NCBI RefSeq assembly: GCF_033947565.1
Contig: NZ_JARPVX010000010.1
Coordinates: 1-64,000 of the forward strand
Length of the DNA stretch: 64,000 nucleotides
Source: Lichenihabitans sp033947565
GTDB lineage: Bacteria > Pseudomonadota > Alphaproteobacteria > Rhizobiales > Beijerinckiaceae
Reading direction: 5' to 3'
Shown piece by piece: positions 1 through 8,742 of the stretch. Position 1 is the first letter of the stretch, and every line of letters starts with the position of its first letter. The notes below the pieces were generated by a model that had not been told where the DNA came from, did no database searches, and saw nothing but the letters and a program-made list of their open reading frames with translations. The translations under genes were made by a program, and so were the position numbers.

Positions 1-1
1 C

Positions 2-982
2 TTCGGCCGAGCCGACCTCCTTGCCGCCTACGACCACCTGATCGGCCGCTGGCACAGTCAGGCCGGCAATCGCCTCCGTGCCGCTGTCTCGGTCTCGGCA
101 CCGCAGCGGGTCAGCCCAGGGTATTTTGCCGATCTCGACCGGCTCAGCCGCGCCCACGACCTGCCGATCTATGCGCATATGCTGGAAACCAAACTGCAGC
201 GCGTCCTCAAGGACGAGCAGTCGCGCTTCGGCGGTCGCAGCCTTGTCCGCTACACCGCAGACCTCGGTCTGCTCAGTGAACGCATGAACATTATCCACGC
301 GATCTGGGTCGACGACGCGGACCTCGACCTGATCGCGTCGTCGGGAGCCACGATCGCCCATAACCCGATCAGCAATCTTCGGCTCGGTTCGGGCGTGATG
401 CCGTTCCGTCGCATCCGCGACCACGGCATCCCGGTCTGCCTCGGCACCGACGAGGCCATCGCGGACGACAGCGTCAACATGTGGGGCGTGGCCAAGATGG
501 CCGGTCTGATTCACAACATTTCCGGGGCAAACCCCGACCTTTGGCCGACCGCTACCGAGGTGCTGGGATGCCTGACGGAAGGCGGTGCACGGGCCATGCG
601 CCTCGGCCGGGACGCCGGCGCCGTAGCGGTCGGTCGCCTCGCCGACCTCGCGCTGGTCGACCTCGATGCGCTGCCCTTCACGCCGCTGAACGACCTGCAC
701 CGGCAGCTCGTTTATTGCGAGAACGGCAGTTCCGTGCGCATGACGGTCGTGGCTGGACAGGTGGTTTACGACGGCACACGCGTCACCATGGTCGACGAGG
801 TCGATCTGCTGGCCGAAGCGCGCGACCTTTTCCGCGCCCGGCAGCCGGCGCTCGAGGCCGCCCGCCGCGCGGCCGACCGCTGGCTCTCGGCCTATCGGGC
901 CATGGTGGGCCGGGCCGCTATGCGCGATGTCGGCTTCAATCGCTGGGTCGGCGACGCGGCCCTAGGGGAAGAACGGGTATGA
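2..982 (+). CDS. Amidohydrolase, cytosine-deaminase/chlorohydrolase-like (5' truncated by window edge)
   Basis: The frame is open from base 2, so the N-terminus with the first metal-binding histidines lies outside the window. The visible 326 residues are the C-terminal part of a TIM-barrel amidohydrolase. HxxxVDDAD, followed by ATIAHNPISNLRLGSG and then LGTDEA, is the usual arrangement of metal-binding His and Asp in the ATZ/TRZ and guanine/cytosine deaminase group. The end carries the small beta domain with GRLADLALVDLD. Such enzymes hydrolyse or deaminate N-heterocycles. The stop overlaps the next ATG (ATGA), so the two genes are probably translated together. The exact substrate cannot be told from this fragment. 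Confidence 0.8.
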   Translation, partial: FGRADLLAAYDHLIGRWHSQAGNRLRAAVSVSAPQRVSPGYFADLDRLSRAHDLPIYAHMLETKLQRVLKDEQSRFGGRSLVRYTADLGLLSERMNIIHAIWVDDADLDLIASSGATIAHNPISNLRLGSGVMPFRRIRDHGIPVCLGTDEAIADDSVNMWGVAKMAGLIHNISGANPDLWPTATEVLGCLTEGGARAMRLGRDAGAVAVGRLADLALVDLDALPFTPLNDLHRQLVYCENGSSVRMTVVAGQVVYDGTRVTMVDEVDLLAEARDLFRARQPALEAARRAADRWLSAYRAMVGRAAMRDVGFNRWVGDAALGEERV

Positions 983-1854
983 CGCTGCCGAGCCACGGAC
1001 GGTATGACTACCAGCCCATCACACGTCGCCCGGACTTCACGTGGCCGAACGGCGCCCGCCTCGCGGTTTATGTCGCGCTCGGAGTGGAGGACTATCGTTT
1101 CAGCGATGGGCTGACCGAGAACCTGCTCGCGGGGGCCTCGAAGCCTGACTTCGTCAATACCTCCTGGCGCGACTACGGCAACCGCGTCGGCGGTTTCCGG
1201 CTCATCGACCGGCTCGCCTCGTTCGGCATCGCGCCCGCCATCCTGCTCAACACCGCGGTCTACGACACCGCGCCCGATCTCATCGAAACCGCGCGCGCGG
1301 CTGGCGCCGAGATGGTCGGCCACGGCATCACCAATTCCGACACGCTCGCCGGCATGGGGGAAGCGGAGGAGCGCGCCTATCTCGACGCCGTCGCAACTCG
1401 CATCGCGCGGGAGGAAGGCGAGCCGCCACGCGGCTGGTCGAGCCCTTGGCTTGCCCAGACCGAGCGTACCTTCGATCTCCTGGGCGAGGCCGGCTACGGC
1501 TATGTGCTCGACCTTCGGCTCGACGACCAGCCGGTCTGGCTGAATACCCGGGCGAAGCCGCTGCTCGCGCTGCCCTACGCCCTGGAACTGAACGACAGCT
1601 CCACGATCATCGGCCGGCAGGCCGGTGCGGCCGAATTCGCCGAGATGATCATCAACGAGTTCGACGAGTTGCTGGACGCTTCGGCCAGGCAACCGCTCGT
1701 CATGAGTGTCGTGGTTCATAGCTTCATCTCGGGCGCGCCGTTCCGCCTCAAGACCCTCACGCGAGCGCTGGAGCATATCGCAGCCCGCCGCGACGATGTC
1801 TGGCTGACCACGCCGCGACGAATTGCTGACGCATACGGCGGCAGGGTTCCTTGA
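979..1854 (+). CDS. Polysaccharide deacetylase family protein, PuuE allantoinase-like
   Basis: A 291-residue protein starting at the ATG that overlaps the upstream stop. It opens with RPDFTWPNGARLAVYVAL and DYGNRVGGFRLIDRL, then has AGAEMVGHGITNSD. This is the NodB-fold pattern seen in PuuE-type allantoinases and related cyclic-amide hydrolases, rather than in chitin deacetylases. There is no signal peptide, so it should act in the cytoplasm. Coupling to an N-heterocycle amidohydrolase supports a role in ring opening during purine- or pyrimidine-like nitrogen salvage. The substrate is inferred; the fold assignment is firm. Confidence 0.75.
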   Translation: MTLPSHGRYDYQPITRRPDFTWPNGARLAVYVALGVEDYRFSDGLTENLLAGASKPDFVNTSWRDYGNRVGGFRLIDRLASFGIAPAILLNTAVYDTAPDLIETARAAGAEMVGHGITNSDTLAGMGEAEERAYLDAVATRIAREEGEPPRGWSSPWLAQTERTFDLLGEAGYGYVLDLRLDDQPVWLNTRAKPLLALPYALELNDSSTIIGRQAGAAEFAEMIINEFDELLDASARQPLVMSVVVHSFISGAPFRLKTLTRALEHIAARRDDVWLTTPRRIADAYGGRVP

Positions 1855-2705
1855 GCGGAGGCACGGCTTCATCGTGCTTCCGGGATCCGTCAGCCGGGGC
1901 GCCTGCTCTCCCTTTTGCCGGAGCTGCAGCAGGTAGTCTATCCATGACGAGGACACCCTTATACGAGTGGCAACAGAGTAGAAAACCGACACAACAGGCA
2001 GAAGATTGTTTGGTCGAAGCGACGATGATGATCGACGGCAGTGGGTGGGTTGGAGCCGTTGCCCGACATGTGCCGGCCGTATGTCAAGGTCTGCCTAGAT
2101 GCATCTATCCGGCAGGATCATTGGGATCCTCTAACAGAATTGGAGGGTCGAAGTGGCGCGCTTTCAAGGTTGAAAGGCGCCTGTCCGTTTTCCAGCAAGA
2201 CAGCTTCGAAGCGGCCATTCCGGTTTCGGCCAACTTCGGTCGTTCGACGGGCGGCTCGCCACGGTACTCGGCTAGTGGCTTGTCGGTTTTTCACGGACGC
2301 GATCGGCAGGCAAAGGCACCCGAACTTCCGGTAAGAAAATTGGTAAGAATCCTGGTAGGATTGCGCGGACGAAAAACGTCTAAGTCCTTGTGCGCACATC
2401 GATTGGAGCCGAATCCCTTCGCCCGCTCCATATTTGTGTGCCGCGACATATTTGCTTAGACTCGCGACATTAAATCTTGGACTTCTGGCGCCCATCGCTG
2501 GCCATTCCATGTCTCATCATCACAGGTAACTGTCCCCATCGACGGGGTATCATTCCTCGATTGCTCATCAGCAAGAGAGTGACCGCCATGAGACTGTTCG
2601 GACCCGAGTTCTTCCATCTGTTCACACGTTATGTGAGAATCACGCTATCGATAGGGATGCACGGAAAGATTCGGACAATGGAGCGACGGACTGACAAGCG
2701 ACGCT
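1855..2705. other. Intergenic stretch without a recognisable gene
   Basis: About 850 bases between the PuuE-like gene and the transposase remnant. Short open frames exist on both strands, but none shows a family motif, a plausible ribosome binding site or the local codon pattern. It may be decayed sequence that came in with the neighbouring insertion element. Confidence 0.5.
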
Positions 2706-3257
2706 GAGTGGAGTTGCAAGCAGAGGTTCGTGCACGAGCGCGGGATCAAGCCCCACATTCCCGTGTTCGACAAGTCCCAGCGGAGCGACGGCACCTTCAG
2801 CCGTTCGGACTTTGCCTATGATTATTGGCGCAATCTGTACACATGCCCGGCCGGGCAGCAGCTCTAGCGATACCGCCGTCTTTTCGGTGCAACCCGCGAC
2901 GGTGCCGATTCCGAGGGCTTCATGCGTTACCGCGCCAGCAAGGTCGATTGCGATCCTTACACGTTGAAGCCTGCGTGCTGTCCCAATGCATCGGCCCGCT
3001 AGATCCTGCGCTCGATCCAGGAAGGCGCCCGCGACATGGCCAGGAACATCGCGATGACCGCGGACTACGTCACCTCGCGACGCGAGCGGAAGAAGGTCGA
3101 AATGCTGTTCGCCCATCTTAAGCGCATCCTGAAGCTGGACAGGCTGAGGCTACGAGGGCCGAATGGGGCGAGAGACGAGTTCCTCCTTCCCGCCGCCGCC
3201 CAGAACCTCAGAAAGCTTGCCAAGCCCGTTCCGCTGCCTGCTCCAGCCCTGGCATGA
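2706..3257 (+). pseudogene. IS1182-family transposase remnant (C-terminal part, two in-frame stops)
   Basis: One frame reads through HERGIKPHIPVFDKS, GTFSRSDFAYD, YTCPAGQQL, then DMARNIAMTADYVTSRR and KKVEMLFAHLKRILKLDRL, ending in AQNLRKLAK. This is the C-terminal half of an IS1182-type DDE transposase, including the late catalytic region. TAG codons interrupt it at 2865-2867 and 3000-3002, and the N-terminal half is absent. The element cannot encode an active transposase. No clear terminal inverted repeats were found. Confidence 0.85.
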
Positions 3258-3625
3258 GGCCCAGGGCAGCCTGTATTTGACATCAAGAATAGCCGGTCAG
3301 GCGCGCCCGGACCAACTTTTTAAACGCAATCGACCCTTAGCGGACGTTGCGCCGTATGGGGCCTGCTCTCGAAAGCAGACACAACCTGATCGAGTTGAAC
3401 AGAGACATGTCTGTTGTTTGCAGGCCGAGGTTCAGCCCGCGCACAGACCGAGGTTTCGCGCTACGTACATTGAACATCCTGCAGTCGTTTGACCTTTATC
3501 TGTGGGTACCCAAGCGATTGAGGGGGCAGTCAGCGGCGACGGCCACCGGTCGGCAGGTTGACGGCCGTTCTGCGGGAGCCACCAAAAGTCCCAGCCGCGC
3601 GGCGACGTCGCGGTGCTGCTGCGTG
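3258..3625. other. Intergenic stretch after the transposase remnant
   Basis: No gene supported. It lies between the IS1182 remnant and the 3' end of the amidase gene. Open frames here lack motifs and run antisense to the amidase tail. Confidence 0.4.
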
Positions 3626-5176
3626 TCAACCAACATCGAGGATCGGCGCGCGCCGATACGTCGTCGCTGTTTCGTAGGCGTAGGCGTAGGCCAGCAGGTC
3701 CGCTTCGCTCCAGTGTCGTCCGACGAAGATGAGGCAGAACGGCGCCCCAGACCCATGGGTGCCGGCCGGCATCGTGACGCCGGGCAAACCCGCGATGTTG
3801 ATTTCGCCTACGGTGGTCTCGTGGATCGAGTCGCCGCTGTGCAAGGCCGCCAGGGGTTCGCGCATCTGCGGGAACACCAGGACGTCGAGATTGTGCCGCG
3901 CGAACACCTCTTCGATGATGGCCAGATAGGCTTCCTTGAGGGCCACGAATCCCGACAGGTCGGGCGGACGCGTCGGATCGGCGAGACAAGGCCCGAATTC
4001 AGGTAGGTTCGGCATGAAGCCGAGCACACCCTTGGGCCCGAAGGCGTTCTCGGCGGCGGTCGCGGCCGCGAAGGCCGCGAAGGTCTTGAGCGCCACGTTC
4101 GGCCCCATGCGCTTCAGGTATTGCTCGAGATCGTAGGGGACGGATTCGAGGCCGCGTCCGTCGAATTCGTGCAGCGGCGGGGTGGCCTGGCGCAGCACCG
4201 CGAAGCCGGAGTTCGCGAAAGGGTCGTCCACCAGCACGGCGCCCTGAGCCCGCAACTCGCCCTGCGCCCGGGTGTAGAGTTTCTCTGTTTCGGTCGAGAG
4301 CGGCATGTCGCGCCATCCGGGGCCGTAGAGGCCGAGGCGTTTGCCCTGCAGCGCGTCGGGCTTCAACTTCGACGTGTAGCCGCCCTTAGGCCTCTTGCCG
4401 ATCCCCGCGATCGTCTTCGGATCCTCAATCGTGTAGCCGGCGAGGACGTCGAGGCATAATGCGGCGTCGCGCACGCACCGAGCGATCGGCCCCACCACGT
4501 CGCGGTTGCTGGACAAGGGCATGACGCCGGCATTCGGCACTAGCGCGAAGGTCGGCTTGATTCCGACGAGCCCCTGGGCCGAGGCCGGGTTTTGGATCGA
4601 GCCGCCAGTTTCCTCCGCAAGGCCGAGCACGGCCATGCTGGCAGCCACCGCCGTCGCGGTGCCGGCGCTGCTGCCGCCGGGCAGGAATTCGCGGCCCGCC
4701 GCGTTGAAGGTGGGGCCCGCCCAGCTGTCATTGGCATGGGCACCGGTGTGGCTGAGCACCGGCACGTTGGTCTTGCCCAGAATCACCGTGTCGGCGGCCC
4801 GCATGCGGGCCACGACGGGCGAATCGGTGCCGGGCATCAGATCGACGCCGCCGGTTTTGCTGTAGAGGAGGCGCCAGCCCGCCGTGGTGGGAAAGCCCAC
4901 CATATCCATCGGGTCCTTGACCACCACGGGAATGCCGGCGAGCGGCCCGAGCGCTTCCCCGGCGGCGCGCCGCTTGTCGATGGCACGCGCATCGGCCAGC
5001 GCCTCCGGATTCATGAAGATGATGGCGTTGTAGGCAGGATTGTACGTCTCGATCCTGTTGAGGCAGGCCTGGGTCAGAGCCTCCGCCGTCATTGTGCCGT
5101 CTGCAAAGGCACGCTGTGCCTTCTCTACGGTCATTTCGACGAGGTCGATCGGGCCCGACGGGGCTACGGTGGTCAT
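3626..5176 (-). CDS. Amidase, amidase-signature (GatA-like) family
   Basis: A 516-residue protein with the complete amidase-signature triad: Lys87 in GIPVVVKDPMD, the cis-Ser in LPGGSSAGT (169/170) and the nucleophile Ser193 in EETGGSIQNPA. This family hydrolyses carboxamides to acid plus ammonia in the cytoplasm. The ATG at 5176 was chosen because the alignable part (MTTVAPSGPIDL) begins there; the open frame upstream to 5371 has no family sequence. It is divergent from the AmiC-like sensor, so it may belong to the same amide regulon, though it is not under the downstream leader. It could act on an arylamide or aliphatic amide. There is no GatB/GatC neighbour, so it is unlikely to be the tRNA amidotransferase subunit. 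Confidence 0.87.
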   Translation of the reverse strand: MTTVAPSGPIDLVEMTVEKAQRAFADGTMTAEALTQACLNRIETYNPAYNAIIFMNPEALADARAIDKRRAAGEALGPLAGIPVVVKDPMDMVGFPTTAGWRLLYSKTGGVDLMPGTDSPVVARMRAADTVILGKTNVPVLSHTGAHANDSWAGPTFNAAGREFLPGGSSAGTATAVAASMAVLGLAEETGGSIQNPASAQGLVGIKPTFALVPNAGVMPLSSNRDVVGPIARCVRDAALCLDVLAGYTIEDPKTIAGIGKRPKGGYTSKLKPDALQGKRLGLYGPGWRDMPLSTETEKLYTRAQGELRAQGAVLVDDPFANSGFAVLRQATPPLHEFDGRGLESVPYDLEQYLKRMGPNVALKTFAAFAAATAAENAFGPKGVLGFMPNLPEFGPCLADPTRPPDLSGFVALKEAYLAIIEEVFARHNLDVLVFPQMREPLAALHSGDSIHETTVGEINIAGLPGVTMPAGTHGSGAPFCLIFVGRHWSEADLLAYAYAYETATTYRRAPILDVG

Positions 5177-5361
5177 GGCGGCGAACTCCGATCCTGCAAA
5201 GCGAAGCGCCAAGCAGGACTTTGCCTGCCAGCCTGCAAAGACGATGCCGGACACCCGTGGCCGGTCTCGGCGATCCTGGTGGTCGGCGCTTGCGCGGCCG
5301 ACCCGACCCGCCCAAAACACGACGCGCGGCACATCGGCCGACCCACGGGGGATCAGAAATC

Positions 5362-6516
5362 GTGAAGGCAAATGATCCCTGGAGGGTCGGCGTGCTGTTT
5401 TCCCAGACCGGCGTCACCGCGGCCGTGGAACGAACCGGGTTGAACGGGACGCTGCTGGCGATCGGCGAGATCAACGAGGCCGGTGGCATCCTAGACCGGC
5501 CCCTGGAACCGATCGTCTATGATCCCGGATCCCTGCCGAAGATCTACCGCAGCCTGGCCGAGCGCCTGCTATCGAGCGACCGGGTCAAACTCATCTTCGG
5601 CTGCTACATGTCGAACTCCCGTAAGATGACCATTCCGGTGGTCGAGGCGTTCCGTGGCCTCCTGTTCTACCCAACGGCCTATGAGGGCTTCGAATATTCC
5701 CCCAATTGCATCTACACGGGTGCCTCGCCGAACCAGAACTCGCTGCAACTCGCCCGTTACCTGTTCGAGGTCTACGGCAACCGCTTCCTGATGATCGGTT
5801 CCAACTATGTCTTTCCCTACGAATCGAACCGCATCATCACCGATCTCGTGGTGCAGTCGCGGGGCAAGGTGCTCGACGAGATCTATGTGCCGCTCGATGC
5901 CGGGACCGACGATTTTACCAAGACGATCCGGCTCATCGAGAAGCTGAAGCCCGATGTGATCTTCTCGACTGTGGTAGGGCGCGCCACCCCGTTGTTCTAC
6001 CGGGCCTATCACGAGGCCGGCTTCGATCCCGCCACCATGCCGATCGCGAGCCTTACCACGAGCGAGGCCGAGGTGGCCGACATGCCGGCGGCCATCGCCG
6101 AGGGCCACATCACGGGCGCACCCTTCTTCGAGACCCTCGGCACCCCGGCCGCGACCCGCTTCGTGCAAGCCTACAAGGCGCGCTTCGGGGCCGACGCGCC
6201 CGTCACGGCCTGCGCCGAGGCAGCGTATTTCCAGGTTCACCTCGCGGCGCGCGCGATGCGGCGCGCCGGCACCGACGATCCCGATCGGTTAATGGGCGAG
6301 GTGCGGGAAGCGGAGTTCGACGCACCCCAGGGCCGCGTCCGCATCGACCGCGAGAACAATCACGCGTTCCTGTGGCCGCGCGTGGCCCGGCTCGACGCCG
6401 CCGGGCGCTTCCAGACGGTGTGGAACCCCGGCGTCCGAGTAAAGCCCGACCCCTACTGCGTGGTGCAGAGCCTTGACGACTGGTCGGCCGACAGCCTGCA
6501 CCAAACGCGCGGTTGA
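5362..6516 (+). CDS. amiC: AmiC-like amide sensor / negative regulator (periplasmic-binding fold)
   Basis: A 384-residue protein of the type I periplasmic-binding fold, close in length to Pseudomonas AmiC (385). It has no signal peptide, starting with the GTG at 5362 and going straight into WRVGVLFSQTGVTA, so it is a cytoplasmic sensor. Typical pieces include LIFGCYMSNSRKMTIPVVE, YPTAYEGFE and IYTGASPNQN, which also recur in the UrtA-like protein downstream. In the known system AmiC binds AmiR and releases it when a short-chain amide binds. The gene sits 14 bases before amiR, which fits that partnership. The alternative, a secreted transporter subunit, is ruled out by the missing leader peptide. 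Confidence 0.88.
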   Translation: MKANDPWRVGVLFSQTGVTAAVERTGLNGTLLAIGEINEAGGILDRPLEPIVYDPGSLPKIYRSLAERLLSSDRVKLIFGCYMSNSRKMTIPVVEAFRGLLFYPTAYEGFEYSPNCIYTGASPNQNSLQLARYLFEVYGNRFLMIGSNYVFPYESNRIITDLVVQSRGKVLDEIYVPLDAGTDDFTKTIRLIEKLKPDVIFSTVVGRATPLFYRAYHEAGFDPATMPIASLTTSEAEVADMPAAIAEGHITGAPFFETLGTPAATRFVQAYKARFGADAPVTACAEAAYFQVHLAARAMRRAGTDDPDRLMGEVREAEFDAPQGRVRIDRENNHAFLWPRVARLDAAGRFQTVWNPGVRVKPDPYCVVQSLDDWSADSLHQTRG

Positions 6517-6530
6517 CCGGGAGGGCATCG

Positions 6531-7139
6531 ATGTCGATCAACGTCCTGCGTGACCTGCGTGACCTGCGTGTCCAGGTCGTCCACCCGCCCGACGAGGAGG
6601 GGATCAGCCTCGTCGAGCATCTGCGCCGCATTGGCTGCACCGTGGAGGCCAATTGGCCGATACCCGACAGCCCCGCGCCCCAAGCCGACGTGCTGATGCT
6701 CCACATCGACTACGATCAGCGGGATCCCATTCGCAAGCTGTTGCGCCAGCAGGGTGACCAGGGCCCTGCGGTCATCGCCATCGTTGATTACGAGAACCCG
6801 TCGACCCTGCAGATCGTGCTCGAATGCGGCGCCCTTGCTGTGACCGAGAAGCCGATCCGCCCCTTCGGCTTGCTGACCAACATCATCCTGGCCCGCACTC
6901 TGTGGCTGGAGCGTCAGGCCACCGCCCGCAAGATGCGCAAGTTCGAGGCGAAGCTGTCGGGCATCCAGAAGATCCAGCGGGCCAAGGCCATCCTCATGCA
7001 GAGCCAGGCTCTTAGCGAGGACGAGGCCTATTCGACGATCCGCAAGCAGGCAATGACGAAACGCACCTCGATGGAGGACATGGCTTCCGCCATCATCAAC
7101 GCGAATGACCTCTTGACAAAGAAATTCCCCCGCACTTAA
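6531..7139 (+). CDS. amiR: AmiR-like antiterminator: receiver-like domain plus ANTAR RNA-binding domain
   Basis: A 202-residue protein with a pseudo-receiver N-terminal half (VQVVHPPDEEG, ADVLMLHIDYD, AVIAIVDYENP, GALAVTEKP), a coiled-coil linker (residues about 135-155) and a C-terminal ANTAR three-helix domain (IQRAKAILMQSQALSEDEAY, IRKQAM). ANTAR proteins bind paired hairpins in nascent mRNA and prevent early termination. The ATG at 6531 follows a GGGAGGG site at 6520-6526. The matching RNA leader begins 12 bases after the stop codon. The N-terminus carries a tandem 9-base repeat giving LRDLRDLR, an apparent small duplication. Confidence 0.92.
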   Translation: MSINVLRDLRDLRVQVVHPPDEEGISLVEHLRRIGCTVEANWPIPDSPAPQADVLMLHIDYDQRDPIRKLLRQQGDQGPAVIAIVDYENPSTLQIVLECGALAVTEKPIRPFGLLTNIILARTLWLERQATARKMRKFEAKLSGIQKIQRAKAILMQSQALSEDEAYSTIRKQAMTKRTSMEDMASAIINANDLLTKKFPRT

Positions 7140-7151
7140 TTGAAACTGTCT

Positions 7152-7215
7152 CTCGGGCCTATGCAGTGCTGCAACGCCGAGTGACGTTGGTCGAACAACA
7201 ATGACGTTGTTTGGC
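7152..7215 (+). promoter_or_regulatory. Predicted ANTAR-target double hairpin in the urt-ami-ure leader
   Basis: Two adjacent hairpins each show a six-base loop with A at position 1 and G at position 4, the signature of ANTAR-binding RNA. Hairpin 1 has outer stem 7152-7156/7177-7181, inner stem 7162-7164/7171-7173 and loop AGTGCT (7165-7170). Hairpin 2 has stem 7190-7199/7206-7215 (ten pairs, two of them G-T) and loop AATGAC (7200-7205). An intrinsic terminator follows at once. Location directly after amiR and before urtA supports AmiR-dependent antitermination. Confidence 0.8.
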
Positions 7216-7226
7216 ACGGCTCAGTA

Positions 7227-7265
7227 GCCCGAACGGTCCAACCTGGACCTGTCGGGCTTTTTTTT
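7227..7265 (+). terminator. Intrinsic terminator (attenuator) in front of urtA
   Basis: The stem pairs GCCCGA (7227-7232) with TCGGGC (7252-7257), and GGTCC (7235-7239) with GGACC (7245-7249), around a five-base loop and a 2x2 internal mismatch. Eight T residues (7258-7265) follow. It lies inside the leader of the transport and amidase operon, after the two ANTAR-type hairpins, so it should act as a conditional attenuator and not a simple operon end. Confidence 0.9.
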
Positions 7266-7422
7266 GTTCGCAGCGTCGAAAACTCTTGTCGCTGCGTTTG
7301 CACCACTTTCGCAGCCTTTGCCGGCCTGATCGATTTCGCTCGCCTGCCGGGCGGAACCTGAACACCCATGGGCCCAGACCTGGGCACCTCTGCTTCGCTT
7401 CGTCTTCTCCGAGGGACCTCCC

Positions 7423-8676
7423 ATGCAATTCGACCGTCGTGCATTCCTCAAGACGGGTGTCGGGGGTGCTGCAGCCCTGGCCACCCCGGCCCTGTTCACC
7501 CGCGTGGCGGAAGCCGCCGATACGATCGACGTCGGTGTGCTGTTCTCGCTGACCGGTGGGCTTTCCATCGTCGAGAAGTCGCTGCACGACGCCACCATGA
7601 TGGCGATCGCCGAGATCAATGCCTCGGGCGGCGTGATGGGTAAGCAGATCCGCGCCGTCGAGGAAGACGGCGCGTCCGATCCCAAGACCTACAACGAGAA
7701 GGCCTCAAAGCTCGTCATCGAGAACAAGCTGCCGACCGTGTTCGGCTCCTACACTTCGGCGAGCCGCAAGGCCGTGCTTCCGGTCTTCGAAAAGCGCAAC
7801 AGCATGTACTTCTACCCCACCTATTACGAAGGGTACGAGTGCTCCAAAAACGTCGTCTACACCGGCGCGGTGCCGAACCAGCAGCTCTCGAATTTCATTC
7901 CCTGGATCATCAAGACGCTCGGCAAAAATAGCTTCTTCATCGTCGGGTCGGACTACATCTACCCGCGTGAGATGTCCAAGGTCTGCAAGATCCTGATCGA
8001 GAAGAACGGCGGCAAATACGTGGCCGACGAATATCTCGAGCTCGGACATTCCGAGTGGGGCTCGATGGTCAACAAGATCAAGAGCTCGGGTTGCGACGTC
8101 GTGCTGTCGAACGTGGTGGGCGACTCGGTGATCTCCTTCTACCGCGAGTTCAAGAACCAGGGCCTGACCCACGACAAGCTGCCGATCTGCGCCACCGTCA
8201 CATCCGAAATCGAGATCGCCGCGATGGGAGCCGACTACGCGGTCGGCAGCTACACGTCCTTTCCATATTTTCAGGCCATCGACTTGCCGGAAAACAAGAG
8301 CTTCATCGAGCGCTATCGCGCCTTCGTGAAAGACCCCAAGGCCGTCACCCACCACGCCATGTGCTCGGCCTATTTCCAGGTGTTCCTGTGGAAGCAGGCG
8401 GTCGAGAAGGCCAAGGAGACGAGCCCCAACGCGGTACGCGAAGCCGTGCGCGGCCAGGAGTTCGACTCGCCCGGTGGCAAGGTGAAAGTCGAAAAGGAAA
8501 ACCTGCACACTTGGCTGACACCCCGCATCGCCCAGTGGCAGGCCGACGGCCAGGGCAAAATCGTCGACGCCTACCCCGAGCCCGTCATGCCGCTGCCCTA
8601 TTCGGCCTATGGCGAGACCGAGACCAACCTCTTCTGCACGCCCAAGGGCGTCGACCCGCGCAAGCTGAAGGGCTGA
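7423..8676 (+). CDS. urtA: Urea/short-chain amide ABC transporter substrate-binding protein
   Basis: A 417-residue UrtA/FmdD-type binding protein. Residues 1-35 form a Tat-like leader (DRRAFLKTG, hydrophobic stretch, AEA cleavage region), so the mature protein should be periplasmic. The body begins DTIDVGVLFSLTGG and has GSYTSASRKAVLPVFE, YFYPTYYEGYE and VYTGAVPNQQ, the conserved pattern of urea and formamide/acetamide binders. It is first in a run with both permeases and both ATPases and lies behind the attenuated leader, so its synthesis should need AmiR antitermination. The intracellular AmiC sensor is a clear paralogue. Whether urea or an amide is preferred cannot be read from sequence. 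Confidence 0.92.
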   Translation: MQFDRRAFLKTGVGGAAALATPALFTRVAEAADTIDVGVLFSLTGGLSIVEKSLHDATMMAIAEINASGGVMGKQIRAVEEDGASDPKTYNEKASKLVIENKLPTVFGSYTSASRKAVLPVFEKRNSMYFYPTYYEGYECSKNVVYTGAVPNQQLSNFIPWIIKTLGKNSFFIVGSDYIYPREMSKVCKILIEKNGGKYVADEYLELGHSEWGSMVNKIKSSGCDVVLSNVVGDSVISFYREFKNQGLTHDKLPICATVTSEIEIAAMGADYAVGSYTSFPYFQAIDLPENKSFIERYRAFVKDPKAVTHHAMCSAYFQVFLWKQAVEKAKETSPNAVREAVRGQEFDSPGGKVKVEKENLHTWLTPRIAQWQADGQGKIVDAYPEPVMPLPYSAYGETETNLFCTPKGVDPRKLKG

Positions 8677-8684
8677 TCGCGCCT

Positions 8685-8712
8685 CCCTTCTTCCGCTCTC
8701 GCGGGAGAAGGG
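8685..8712. repeat. Small intergenic palindrome, copy 1
   Basis: A 12-base arm CCCTTCTTCCGC pairs with GCGGGAGAAGGG around a 4-base loop, with one G-T wobble. It lies between urtA and urtB. Near-identical palindromes occur at 13361-13386 and 34855-34880. It may stabilise the 3' end of the urtA message, since binding proteins usually need more copies than permeases. Confidence 0.75.
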
Positions 8713-8742
8713 CAACCCGCCCCCTAACCTCGAGACCTCCCG

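Noticed and set aside
892..1992. Long minus-strand open frame opposite the PuuE-like gene
   Set aside because: It lacks any family motif and is antisense to well-supported coding sequence; long shadow frames are expected at this GC content.
3626..5371. Extended 581-residue amidase start
   Set aside because: The upstream 65 codons do not resemble the family; the ATG at 5176 gives the normal N-terminus and leaves a promoter gap.
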